This document shows positions 37,524 to 48,963 of a DNA stretch of 64,000 bases, piece by piece (the stretch's first letter is position 1; every line of letters begins with the position of its first letter). The position numbers and the translations under genes are program-made. This stretch comes from Anthracocystis setariae (lineage: Eukaryota; Basidiomycota; Ustilaginomycetes; Ustilaginales; Ustilaginaceae): the NCBI GenBank assembly GCA_928724745.1, contig CAKMXJ010000019.1, forward strand, positions 434,001 through 498,000, read 5' to 3'. The notes under the pieces are model-generated. The model did not search any database. It was not told the origin of the DNA and saw only the letters and a list, made by a program, of their open reading frames with translations.

Positions 37524-38543
37524 GCATCGTTCCTTGGCCGGCTGTGTTTCACTCGTGCACAAACATTCACACGCGGTCCGAAGGATCGGCAGCGTGGGTG
37601 GGTGCCAGTCCCACGACTGCAATCGCATGTGGAAAAAGAAAAAAAGCCCACATCCATAGCAAAGTCGAGATCCGACTTGAGCTCGACGCCTCCGTCGGTC
37701 AATCTGGATAATCTCACTCACTGTCACGCTCGAACGCCGCCAATTGTCAGCGACGAGTTTGATTGGGCCACTTGTTGACCGAAGCATGTCCTCCAGCCTC
37801 TTCGAACCCTGTACGATATCATAGGGTCGGAGCCCGAAAGCCTCGGGTTTGACCCCAGAGTTTGGCCCTGCACGCCCAAAACAGAATGCTCCAACGAGCG
37901 GAATGAGGAATAATGGACGATTTAGTTTGGTTGCGGCGTGCATTCATTCGGCGTCGAGGGCCGGCTGCTTCTGTTGTTCCACTTTCTCTCCCTCCCAAAG
38001 CTTGGTGCGCAGGCAGGCGACTTGGCCAGAACTGAGAGTACTTACGTTCTTGAGCAGCTTGGGATTCAAGTGCCAGTGAAAACGAGCAGTTTGCCGGAGA
38101 TCGCGGCAGGAAGCGAAGTGGCTATGTCAGACGACAGAATCGACGAACGAGATGATGCTATTTGGTAACTTACACACGAGTGCGTGCGGTGTTCACACAA
38201 TGGCATAGCCTGACACAAAGGGAGGCATGCTTGTGCCGCCAGGCGTGCAGTGACGTGATCCGTTGTGGCCGCTGTTCCGCTGACCTTCTTTATTTAATAG
38301 GTACTTGACAGCATACATAGATAAAGCTTATTTTTATTTTAATTTTTCCTTACACAGAGTATTCGTGTCGATTCTGTTCTTAGCGAAATACCCGGAATAT
38401 GCAAACAAATGTTTCGCGTGAGGTTGAAGTTTTGAACCATTCAACAATGATGTTTTGGGTGTGTTTGTCGCTTGCGCGGCCCTGACAAAGGGCATGAACG
38501 CAGGCCAAAAGATGCATCAAAGTCTGCGTCGCGTGTCTCCGAA

Positions 38544-38578
38544 GTTTGGCTTTGGCTTTGGCTTTGGCTTTGGCTTTG
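38544..38578. repeat. (TTTGGC)n hexanucleotide repeat
   Basis: About six TTTGGC units in the island. A shorter, degenerate version occurs at 3420-3443 in the dynein/eIF2A promoter region. Confidence 0.85.
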
Positions 38579-39067
38579 AGTGATGTTATTGTCCGTCCGT
38601 CGTTAACCGAGTTGTGAGCAGGCGAAAGAGGGAGGCATAACCATAGATTGCGAGAACAGAGCGACTCTAGGCTTCAAGGCTCCCGGCCCGCCGTAGGGGG
38701 CCGACTGAGCGCAGGTGGAGCGAGGCGTGCAGCGCACACAAAAGGGAGGGATTACAGGGAGGGCAAACCGAAAAATCGCACTGAGCAGGCTGAGCCAGGG
38801 TCAGCGCGATGATGGAGAAGAGGAAGCAGACGTGGAAGACAAATCAAGATAATTTACTTCTGAAACACAACTCGGTCGCCTACACAGACGTAGTCCCGTG
38901 ACGTGTCGTACGAGACAACCAAGTGAGACATACAGGTACCCACCTGGTCAGCCATGCGACCACCTGATGAACAGTGAGACAGACCTCCACGAGCGTATCG
39001 GGCAATTTTTCGGTCCGAGTTCCGCAAAGGCTGGTATTGATCACTGACGTGCTGTTACGTTTTGTTC

Positions 39068-39086
39068 TGTACTGTACAGTACTGTT
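39068..39086. repeat. GTACN-type palindromic motif
   Basis: TGTACTGTACAGTACTGTT, a near-perfect palindrome of GTAC units, in the gene-poor island. Confidence 0.6.
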
Positions 39087-41495
39087 CAGCGTGACGACAA
39101 GAGTAAGCTTCTGACTCTGCACCTTCTGCGACTTCCACCACTACGGCACGTAGTTGGCTTACGCAGTTGGTAGGCCGGTGACTTGGCCGAGTCGTGAACT
39201 CGGCCTCAGCAATGGATCCATAGCTACACGACTTGGCGCCCAGTGTTCATCTTCCTGCTAGGCTGATTCACTTATCTCGCTTCTTTCTAACATCACCACC
39301 CTCCTTCCAGCCGAGCGCTCACTCGATCCTCGGTCAGCTTGACGGCTCCAGTAATGTCACGGACGCTCGAAACACATTTGCCAAAACCAAGGCCTCCTTT
39401 GATCTACTGTAAGATCAAGCTGCAACGATGGTAGATTTCATCCGTGCCATCGATTCTAGAACGTCGCACAACTGCATCCAACGAGGCCAGACGATGAGCC
39501 TTATCGACCGACTTTGTCGACGCTGGGTCTGGACGGCAAGCTTTAATTTTGGTGCCCCGACGATGCCCTGCCTGACTTCGAACCCTAGGTGAGGCGTAGC
39601 TTTTTGACAAAGTTTTGCAAAGTTGGTTGCAATGTTTTCGAAAAGTTTGGCAAAGTTTGGCAAAGTTGGTCGAAGTTTTAAGTTTTGACAGCATCTTTTT
39701 TTTGCGCGCCGAAACTTCCACGTTGTGCATAACAAACAAATTCTGCGATGTGGCGCACTTTCTTGGGTTTTTAGGGCGGTCTCGGGCGATCGCATGACGG
39801 TCCGCTGGGTACAGTATGAGTCCGTGCCGGCCACTTCCTGAGTGTACTTGTCACACGCTTGTTCGTACCATGAACGCGAAAAAGTCGAGTTTGAACGATA
39901 GAAGACGGCAATCCGCTTGACCAAGTCGCATGTGTGTCGAATGCCGGTCGTTTGTTGGAGCTACTCACATCGTAGCGGTGATTGAGCAGCAGTGTGGCAG
40001 GCATCCGAGAAACGGCATGACAGACGAGACCGGCCGACAAGTTGCGAGCAGGTGCAAGCTTGCATCGAGCGCTGCCGGCTTCTGAGCGGCTCTAGTTCTC
40101 ATGTCGCAAATCTATCCTAGCTTGGCGCTATTGTCCCTCCCGCACCTCGGCATCTAGAGTGCCACTGGAGATGAAACAAATGGCTGCAGCCACGGCTGTC
40201 CATGCTTAGAGTGAGCGTTGCCTTTTCGGACGACCTTCGGGAGTTTGCAATCAATCACAGACGAGACACGGGAACAAAGTGACGAGCCTAACTTGCGAAC
40301 CGAGGCCGTCGTGCTTGTCATCTCACGTTCATGCGCGACCATCGTTGATCATTGAATCGTCATAGATTTATGCGCTCGGCCGGGTCGCGCGATTGATCCC
40401 ATCAACACAAAACCGTGAAACCTTGATCCTTATCTTGCCTAACTCACCATGGTTTGCAAAGCCAATCCTCTCGGCAGCTGAGCCTGAAGGGGATAGATAG
40501 ATATCAACAAGCTCGAATTGCGGATCCGACTGCTGCAAATCGAAGACTGATGCTCGCATTCCCGTGTCTAGGTCATCTTAGACTCAGCTTGCGGCAGAAA
40601 AACCGAGATTATGGTTCCGGTCTTCTCGAAAACGAGCTACTGAGGTCTCACGGCCTCGGTTCATGAACATCCGGCTGGACAATTTTCGGCCAGCGCATTG
40701 ATTGTCTTCCAAACAAGGCTCCCGGTCCGGCACGATGAGCTTCGATGGGAGAGAAGTGTGGGAGCAATTCCGAATCACCTCGCTCAAGGTCGAAGGGTGT
40801 TGGATTGTCATGGTCGACGTCACGCATTGATTGAGACGGCCGCATAATCTCTTACTGAATGAAGGAGACAGTGTCGGCCTCATATGGTAAGGCCAGAGAC
40901 GCCGTGCGAGCAGCAAGTACAGTCATGAACCAAACGAAAAAGGCATTCGAAAGCTTGATTCTCGGTGAATCGTCGTTAAAGCAGCCCGGCGCCAAACTAA
41001 TAGAATGGGCGTCAGGCGTACCTACAGGTGTGCAGCCGTGATCAAGGCTAAGAAGTCGTTTACGGCAGCTACGCTTGGCACGTATCTTCTGCAGCCTAGG
41101 GAGAAACTAGACTTGCATATATGTACATACATGTACAGTGCAGTACATGTGCTGTACCGCTGTTTGTCAGATTTCCGACTGGATGCCGCGGCCTGAGGTG
41201 GACCGTGTTTCACATTCTGGGGGCTCTAGGATTTTGTTTTCTCGCATATCTGCAGGCGGAAGGCCAATTTGGAGCCTCAACATAACGCTGACATTCTGTA
41301 AGCCGTCTGAACAGCTTCCAAACAGAACCAAGCCGTCGGAATGGTATCGGGAGGAGGCTGGGTCTTTCGGTCAAGGTGGAACACCACCCAAGCAGGAGCT
41401 AATGATGATTTGTTCCACTTGGTCATGCCGCCACATTACAGTGACAGCGAGGTCCGAGTGCATATCATCTACGACCCGTGTTTCAAACTTCATGT

Positions 41496-41514
41496 ATAGT
41501 ACAGTACCGTACAA
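41496..41514. repeat. GTACN-type motif
   Basis: TAGTACAGTACCGTACAAT: three GTAC units at 5-base spacing. A related TGTACA-rich segment lies at about 41117-41158. Confidence 0.55.
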
Positions 41515-42747
41515 TGTTGCCAAGGCTATTTGTTCTGTTTGGTCGAGGTCCGCGAGACGAGGCGATATTTTCCGGTCGAGACCATGGCGGATTTCCTTGT
41601 CAAAAGTCCGTTGGGACGTGAAACTCGTAGGAATCCGAGCTCGAGGGAGGCCAGGCTAGGAAGCAGGCTCGGAAAGAACGAGATGAATCCCGACGACGGC
41701 AGACGTGGCTTTGCAATGGTAAAGTGGTCCGCACAGAGGCAGCCAGAGAAGGGCACTTTGTAGAAATGATTTTTTTTTTTCGGGCATTTCACGACACACT
41801 GTGGAAACGACAACAGAGTCGAAGTAGTCCCTTAGCATAGCGCATGCATCGCTGCAAGTAGGGTCAAGGCACAGCGACAAATCTGTGCCCTCCGGTCTCC
41901 ACTCAGAGAAGAGCGTTAAGACGCAGGAAGACCAAAATAAACCGGTAAGACCTGCACTGCGCTGTGCTGTGCTGCGCTGAAAATGCGTTTGTGATCTCAA
42001 GGCAAAAGATAATTATAGTGCAGAGGCAGAGTCTCTTGCGGAAAAGCAAGGCTGCAGAAAGGGTACAGTAAATCTGTTTGCGGGTGCCTGGCTAGCCGCA
42101 CTGCGACGTCGTGACGAAATTGTTCTCAGTATCCGGCAGCTTGACCGGTTGGGCCAAACGGCAAAATAAGCAGAAAGCGGTCACGATTTTTCGTTTCTGT
42201 TTCTTTTCTGGCTCCTCAGGCCTCAGGCGAATTTGGTACCAATTTCCACCGATCCGGCCCGCTCTTGTTTGAATTTCCGCATTTACCGTCTCATTGGATA
42301 TGATCTACTGTAGTTTGATTCGATTTGGTGTTGTGTTTTTGTTTTTTATTTTTTCAATTTTTTTTATTTTTATTTTTTTTTTCATTATCCTCCAACTTTG
42401 ACGAATTTGTGCGCCGCGCCTACAGTAGGGCTCAAACAAGATTCACGCGACCTATGGAAATCCAGTAGTGAGGGTGCAGTCGAGACTGCCATGGAGTGCT
42501 CTCCTCGTCGTCGGTTCCGGGGTGCAGTCGTTATCATCGACACGAAATTGGTGTTCTGATCAAGTCGAGCTGTACGACTAGTGGTCGTCTGACGGACCGA
42601 CCCGAGATCGTGTGCGGCTGCAAAAAGTGGAACATCAAGCCATGGCAAGGAAGGGTTTCTGGTCTTAGTTGGCCAAGGAAGGATATCGGATGGACATGAC
42701 TGAGAACATCAAAATTTAGGACGCCTCTCTGCTCTCCTACTCCTGCC

Positions 42748-42774
42748 TGCCCCTGCCCCTGCCCCTGCCCCTGC
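42748..42774. repeat. (CCCTG)n-type repeat
   Basis: CCCCTG units about 450 bp upstream of the acyl-CoA ligase ATG, in a C/T-rich region that is probably its promoter. Confidence 0.75.
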
Positions 42775-43226
42775 AACCTGTCCATCTGACCTCCCTCGAC
42801 CTTTTCCAACATCCATATATCCCTCCCTTCTCTTCCCCTCCCCCACCATCCATCTTGCCCTCCCCCTAGCATTGCTCGATATTGCATCAGTTGACCCTCC
42901 CAACCATCTTATCCCTCTTCTCACTTTACACACATAACATCGGCACTTGTGCCGGCCCCCTCCTCTACTCGGACAATCTCGCCGTTGATCGCTGCTCAGT
43001 TTCTCTAGGATCGGTCCTCAACATCCCCACGGCATCTTTCGTATCGCCAGCTCCAGTCTATCGTCTCCACATCCGGCCGCTCGTCTCGCGCCTCTCTTTC
43101 TCGCATCTCGATCTCGACATTGTTGTCAAAGAACGACTCAAGTTGGCGGCGAAATCTTGGCGGCATCTAAGCTCAACTCGTTCCTAACATCCATCCAAGC
43201 TTCAAGACACACGCATTTCGGTCACA

Positions 43227-46200
43227 ATGGCTGCTCAGATCCTTACGTCGATCTACCCGGCTCTGCCAAAGGCGAGCTACTCGAACATCTTTGACTATGT
43301 CAGCTCGGAATCTGACTCTGGCCTTGCCGACAAGGTCATGTTCGTCCGCCAGGATGGCAAGGAATTCACGTAAGTACATGGTGCTCGCTTTGGTCGTTGT
43401 GTTGTCTTTCAGCAGTGTCAGTCTCGGTCTCGGTCTCGTCGTCACTGTTGCCTCTCTCTGTCTTGGCTGGGAGTGGTGCGCCACGCTGCGACATGGTTTT
43501 CCATATGTCAGTGTCCGCTGTCGCTCTGGCACAACAGACATTCGACCAGGAAAGATGTGAACTCGTTGCGCCTGTCGACGGCGTTGCTCATGCGATGATT
43601 ACGTTCCAGGGTCCACACAGTCTGGCGATCGCTTTCCGCTTTGGCCATTGTGCGGATCTCTGATTGTATTTGGTGTTTTGGGGGGTGGTTGGTTGGTTTG
43701 GAAGCGGACTCTGAAAACAAGAGAGTTGTATGACGGATCTGCTGCACTCTGCGCCGTTTCTTCGCATTTCTCTGATTGACCGCGCGTCTGCCTCCACCCC
43801 ATGCACAAAATCAATCGCATGCAGCGGTGCTCTTTCGAGACGAGTTTTTCAACGTCCACTTTCATGGATGGATGAGTCAATGCTTCCTTGCTTGATGTTG
43901 GCGTTCAGCAGTCTTGCGAGGTTGCCACCTCCAGCACCGCGATCCACAAAAAAGCGCATGGCATTCATTGGCGGGCGGAGGTGACAGGTGCACGCGCGCC
44001 CTGTTGGATGTCGATCCATGTCGAGCCACAGCGACAAGGTTGTAGACGAGCAAAGGAGGGCAACGATCTGTGTTTCCCGCATGCTAGTTTGGTTTCAACT
44101 TTGTCGCCGTTTGCGGAGATAGCAAGCCGTGCCGTGGATCAAGCAAGACACGGGAGATATTAATCAAGCAGCCCGGTTGGGTTGCGTTGCGCTGTTGTTG
44201 CTCTTGATGCGGTCTATCCGTCTGCCCGTTGATGGCACGCATGCAGATCGTATGGAAAGCGTTACCTCACTCTGCCTTTCCAAATTGAATTTGGAAATTA
44301 TTCTTTTGGATTTCAAAGTTGAAAGCACAGTCGAGTGTTAGTCCACAACTGCTTGCTTGCTTGCTCGGTGCGCTTTCCTTTGTTTATGCATTCCATGCGC
44401 ACGCAGGGTGGATGCATTATTGCCTGTTGCGTTGATGTACTTCCTTGCACAATGGAGCAAGAGATCGCGAGCGGAGCGGTGATAATGCTACCGGGTTCAG
44501 GGTGGACGCAACTCACACGCGAGCGATCCCATCATCCATCGCCGCTCTTGAACCAGCAATTGGTTCGGTTTGGATTTCAGTCAGTGGCCTGGTTGCTGCA
44601 CAAGCGATCGCTGAGAATCATGTCGATCTCTTTGGCCAAGGATCGCTGTGCTTGCTTGCGCTGTGCTGTGCTGCTGACTGACTGCCCTGCTGCAGTCGGT
44701 TGGTCGGTTGTCATGCAATCCTCCAGGCGGCAAGGCGCGTCTCAGCAGAATTGGAATTGGAATCGAAATTTCCAACGAAATTCACATGGGGGCACCCCAT
44801 CCAAGGCGGATTTCCGGCGACAGCTGACGTGCCCCCCCCCCCTCCTTTTGCGCAAGCGAGGTTCGCACCAAGATCGGCATTCCGGTTTCACGTTGCCCCC
44901 CTCCCTCGTTTGCCCTCTAATTTTTTGGATCGTCCCCTTCGACCCTTCCGCCTTCCGCCTTCCGCCTTCCGCCTTGCCCTGCCATCCATCCCAACGGAGA
45001 GTGGCAGCAAGCTAGCTGGTTGCGATTTAGCTACTCGGGAAATCGCAAGAGATTTGCGTGTCTGAGAAATCACGCAGCTTCTACTCGATTGTCATCCCCC
45101 CCCCCCTTTTGCAACTCTGCCCAAGCCACAGGTGACGTTGCTTGCTGCCAAAGATGCTATGCCGTGTTGGACTGCATTACCGCTGCATCCGGTTATGTCG
45201 CTCCATCTCACCGTGATTTCAGCATACCAAGCTTTGCTGCAGAGTTACCATGGCATAGCACCTCTCGCCTAACACTCACTGCTGCTCTGTGGAGGACATG
45301 GGACGCAATGAACATGACCGCAGACTCGACTAGACTACACAACGACATCTGTTCACAACGGTTATCGCTCGATGCTTGGAGCTGCATGCTGACCTCGACA
45401 TTCTGTTGATTTCCTTTTTCCACAACTTGCCCTGCACCCTCGATTTCTCGCGTCCGTCTTTGGCCCGATCTTTCACCCGATCGATCGCAAATCGCTGCCT
45501 TCTTCTCGATTCGACTACGATGATCCCGCTCGCCTCTCTTTTTGGTCGTTCGCAGACATGGTCAAGTAGTGCACGAAGCACGCTGCCTCGCATGGACTCT
45601 CAGGCACAAGCTTGGCCTGCAGCCCCGCCAGCGCGTCGGTATCATCTCGCCCAACCACACCATGTACCCCATCTACGTCTTCGCAGCCGAGGTGGCTGGT
45701 CTTGTCACCGCTCCCGTCAACCCCGCTCTGACCGTCGGTGAGCTCGCCAAGTCGCTCCAGCAGGCTTCGGTTGATGTCGTCCTGGCTCACCCCTCGTGCC
45801 AGACCAACGCTCGCGCTGCCTGGGAGCAGGCCAAGGCCGCCATGGGCCGCCCCACCAGTGCTTCCGACGCTGCTAGCCACGGTCTCTTCATGTTCGACGA
45901 TGTCGATCAGCTCGTCTCGGGAGACCACGGCGAGCCTGACCTGCGTGCTCAGCTCACTGACAACGAGCTCGAGTCGTACAAGGTTGAAGACCCTGCCAAC
46001 GAGACTGCCTTCATCATGTTCTCCTCGGGCACCTCTGGCTCGGCCAAGGGTGTCGAGATCACTCACTCGAACGTCATCCACAGTGTCATGGCTCTCGTTG
46101 CCACTCACGATGACTACTTCGGCCAGAAGGATGTTCAGGTCGGCTTCCTCCCCTTCTACCACATCTTTGGTCTTATCAAGCTCATGCACCACCCCTTCTA

Positions 46201-47227
46201 CATTGGCATGAAGATTGTCATCCTTCCCAAGTTCGGCCTCGATCTCTTCTGCGAAAAGATCCAGGAGTACCGTGCTACTGCTTCCTTGGTGGTGCCTCCC
46301 GTCCTGCTCCAGCTCGCCAAGAGCCCCGTGCCGGAAAAGTACAACATGTCGAGCCTCAAGTGCGTCCAGTGCGGTGCTGCTCCCTTGTCGGCCGAGCTGT
46401 TCGAGCTCTTGGAGAAGAGGTATCCTGGCATGGCCGTCCTCAACGGATACGGTCTCACCGAATCGCTTCCTTCGGTGATCTGCTCGGGTCCCAAGGAGTT
46501 GCCAAACTCCAAGGGTGCCGCCGGAAGGATTGCCCCCGGCGTCGAGGTGCGTCTTGTCTCGGAAGAAGGCCACGATGTTGGTCAGGAGCAAGGTAGGGAA
46601 GGTGTGCCCGGTGAGGTGTGGTTGCGTGGTCCTACCATCATGAAGGGCTACTTGGACAACGAAGAGGCCACCAGGGATGCCTTCACCGAGGATGGCTGGT
46701 TCAAGACCGGAGATGTCGCCGTCATGAGGAACACCGAGATCTTCATTGTGGACAGGATCAAGGACTTGATCAAGTTCAAGGGTTTCCAGGTCAGTCCCGC
46801 CGAACTCGAGGCTGTGGTCCTCAGTCACCCCGAGGTGGCCGACGTTGCCGTGTTCGGTGTTTGGTGCCCTGAGCAGATGACCGAGACTCCCAGGGCCTGC
46901 ATTGTGCCCAGGAACTTGGAGTTGCTCAACAAGCCCGACGAATGCATGGAGCTGGAGAAGAGGGTGAGGGCGCACGTCGACAAGCTTGTGGCTGCTCACA
47001 AGAAGATTCGGGGTGGCATTGAGTGGGTTGCCTCCATCCCCAAGAGCCCAAGTGGCAAGATCTTGAGGAGATTGTTGAGGGACGAGGCGGCCAAGAAGGA
47101 CGTTCAGAACCAGCTCAAGTCGACCCTGGTCACCACACTGTCGGCTGTCAACAACGACAACAATGCTAACGAGGACGAGGCCAGGGAGAGCATCTTTTCG
47201 CCCATCTCGCCTGTTGCTGCCGCTTAA
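43227..47227 (+). CDS. 4-coumarate-CoA ligase-like acyl-CoA synthetase, two exons with 2.2 kb intron
   Basis: Exon 1 is 43227-43369 (47 codons plus 2 nt; starts MAAQILTSIYPALPKASYSN). Exon 2 is 45556-47227. The join forms Thr48 and gives DGKEFTHGQVVHEARCLAW, collinear with 4CL-like enzymes, so no coding sequence is missing; total 604 aa. The adenylate-forming motifs are present: FIMFSSGTSGSAKGVEITH (about 203-221), GYGLTESLPSV, GDVAVMRNTEIFIVDRIKD, LIKFKGFQVSPAELEAVVL and the catalytic lysine in PKSPSGKILRRLLRD. Reaction: carboxylic acid plus ATP and CoA gives acyl-CoA, AMP and PPi; the acid is unknown. The C-terminus (ISPVAAA) lacks a PTS1 signal, so the enzyme is probably not imported into peroxisomes by that route. 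Codon choice is strongly biased, suggesting high expression. A 578-codon antisense ORF is a shadow of this bias. Confidence 0.9.
43370..45555 (+). other. unusually long intron of the acyl-CoA ligase gene
   Basis: 2186 nt with donor GTAAGT and acceptor TTCGCAG preceded by a pyrimidine tract. It contains two C runs (about 44832-44842 and 45096-45106) and a CCGCCTT array (about 44945-44977). Internal ORFs up to 226 codons show no recognised domain. Its ends are supported by exact restoration of the reading frame and family homology on both sides. Confidence 0.75.
44945..44977. repeat. (CCGCCTT)n heptanucleotide repeat in intron
   Basis: Four tandem CTTCCGC/CCGCCTT units inside the long ligase intron. 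Confidence 0.8.
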
Positions 47228-47430
47228 AGCATTGTTGTTTCGTTGTTGCATATAGTCATTGTTGGTTCGACGTTGGTCGTCGCTGGTCTTCCCGTTTTTG
47301 CATTATCGGCGTGAATTCATTCGTCCTTTGCTTGCTCGTCTCATCTCCTCTTTTTTTGCATCTTTTATTTCATTCAACTTTTGGACACTCACTGTTACTC
47401 GATCCCCACTCCCCACTGCTTGCATTTTTT

Positions 47431-47431
47431 C

Positions 47432-47474
<43 letters not shown>

Positions 47475-47476
47475 TC
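47431..47476. repeat. (TTTC)n microsatellite
   Basis: About eleven TTTC units in the presumed 3' region of the ligase gene. Confidence 0.9.
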
Positions 47477-47570
47477 ATTTGCTCCGGTTTCTCTGTTGTA
47501 TCTTTATGGTTTGGTTAACTTTGTTTTGTTTTGACAATAGGCAGTTTTCGCAACGCTACCTACTTGATCG

Positions 47571-47600
47571 AGTGGTGGTGGTGGTGGTGGTTGTGGTTGC
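47571..47600. repeat. (GGT)n microsatellite
   Basis: About seven GGT units ending in a degenerate GGTTGTGGTT. Non-coding. Confidence 0.8.
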
Positions 47601-48266
47601 TCACGACTCACGTGGATCAGAAAGAGTGACAAGCTTGTCAGGTGTCTTCACCTGACTGTTGCTTAGTAAGCCGTCTTGCATGCAGGTCAGGTGCATAGAC
47701 GGCCAACTGCCCTGTATCTCCCTCTCGGATTCGAATTCCACTACTACTTACTCTACTACTATCTGCTTTAACTCTGATGCTTACATTCGTGCTGCGAAAG
47801 GTGGTCGTCATCCATCCGGAATACTATCCCTTTCCTCCAAGTCATACTTGGCCTGACCAAACACATCAACTGCTAACCATTTTTGCAATTAAATTGTTTT
47901 TCCTTTTTCCTATTTATTCCCTGTTTTTTTAAACTCTCCCTTCTTCTTTGGCAATGTTAGCAGCCCCTCTTCTGATCAGAAGCTGGCACCTGAAAGACCG
48001 CTGCTTGCACAGGTAGAACATGCTGTATACACAAAAGTACTTTTGGTGGCAATCGTTGTGTGGCTCAAAATCTCTGTGAAATCAAAAATCAAGCCGCAAT
48101 CTGTGCATTATAGTGTTGCAGGACGCGCATAAGGAAAATTTTTGTAACCCAGCTAAATCACGGATATACAACCCGGCCGGGAATGGCCAGGTAAATCCCC
48201 CAGAAATATAACTTTCATACTTTCTTCATTGCGCACTTTCAGAAGCGCAACATATAGTACCACTGT

Positions 48267-48368
48267 CACGTGTGCACGTGGCTAACGCTTAGTCAGCGTC
48301 CGCCAAGCACATTCCGGGGCCCCTGTCTCACCGCTCACTCCTCACTCCTCACTCCTCATGTATATATA
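48267..48368 (+). promoter_or_regulatory. promoter-like segment without a gene (two E-boxes, TATA)
   Basis: Two CACGTG hexamers (48267-48272, 48275-48280) lie 80-95 bp upstream of TATATATA (48361-48368), with a CTCACTC-type repeat between (about 48333-48358). A third CACGTG is at 48447-48452. The first ATG after the TATA (48434) opens only a 7-codon frame. Confidence 0.4.
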
Positions 48369-48949
48369 GTCAAGGTCATTGCCGGATCTATCGTCTCCTT
48401 GGAATTCACACTACCTTCACTATCACACATCGCATGCAAAGCTGTGCACGTGTGACAACCACCTATTCTTGCTCGTTTATCGTCATACCACCCGTGGTGC
48501 GATCATAACAGCTCGTTGAAAAAGTGAGATCAAGGTCAGAAGCGAAGAATTATTGGCTTTTTCAACTAGAGATGACTTTTTACACAAACACGCTGCAAGG
48601 CATTCGAATAGTAAGATGATGGATTACCATGAAGGGGTGAGCAACGATGTGAGTGTGTGTACAGGCCAGCTGAGCATGACTACATGCGTCTTCACATGCC
48701 TGAATGAGGCTCGCGTACCCCAATTGGATCAACACTCCCTGCCTGCCTGACACAGCCAAATTTCATCCCCAAGACAGATATGGCGGCAGGGGGGTTGTTT
48801 GGGTTTCAGCTCGATCGAACACCGAAAGATTGACCCTGCGAGGAGGGTTGGGGTGGGATGGTGCGACGCCTCCTCCCCTGCGCATAGTCGTTGACATTGC
48901 AATTTGGCACCAATTCAACCTTCGAGCTCATGCGGTGGTTACAATCACT

Positions 48950-48963
48950 TACAGTACTGTACC
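48950..48963. repeat. GTACN-type motif
   Basis: ACAGTACTGTACCT in the convergent intergenic region. Confidence 0.55.

Larger units (their letters stand above)
35889..43226. other. gene-poor, repeat-rich island
   Basis: About 7.3 kb, by far the longest stretch without a recognised gene here. It holds A-rich and GA microsatellites, a GGCTTT array, many GTACN-type motifs, T-rich DNA near 42340-42385 and a CCCTG repeat near 42748-42774. ORFs up to about 190 codons are present, but none shows a known domain; one minus-strand ORF at 37377-37943 has a signal-peptide-like start. A repeat with CAAAGTTTGG-like units lies at about 39606-39680. No transposase, reverse transcriptase or tRNA was recognised. 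Confidence 0.6.

Noticed and set aside
39185..39205. tRNA-like A-box sequence (GGCCGAGT then ACTCGGCC)
   Set aside because: It is a perfect 8-bp hairpin with a 5-base loop, but no B box, anticodon arm or matching acceptor stem follows.
39570..39600. TTCGAACCC resembling a tRNA B box on the minus strand (also near 37799)
   Set aside because: The flanking bases do not form a T-arm stem, and no A box lies at the right distance.
43370..45555. Nested protein gene inside the long ligase intron (226-codon ORF at 44335-45015)
   Set aside because: The frame crosses C runs and simple repeats, and shows no domain or credible start context.
45515..47251. 578-codon ORF on the minus strand opposite the acyl-CoA ligase
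   Set aside because: It is the antisense of a strongly codon-biased gene; composition is typical of such shadows and no domain is recognisable.
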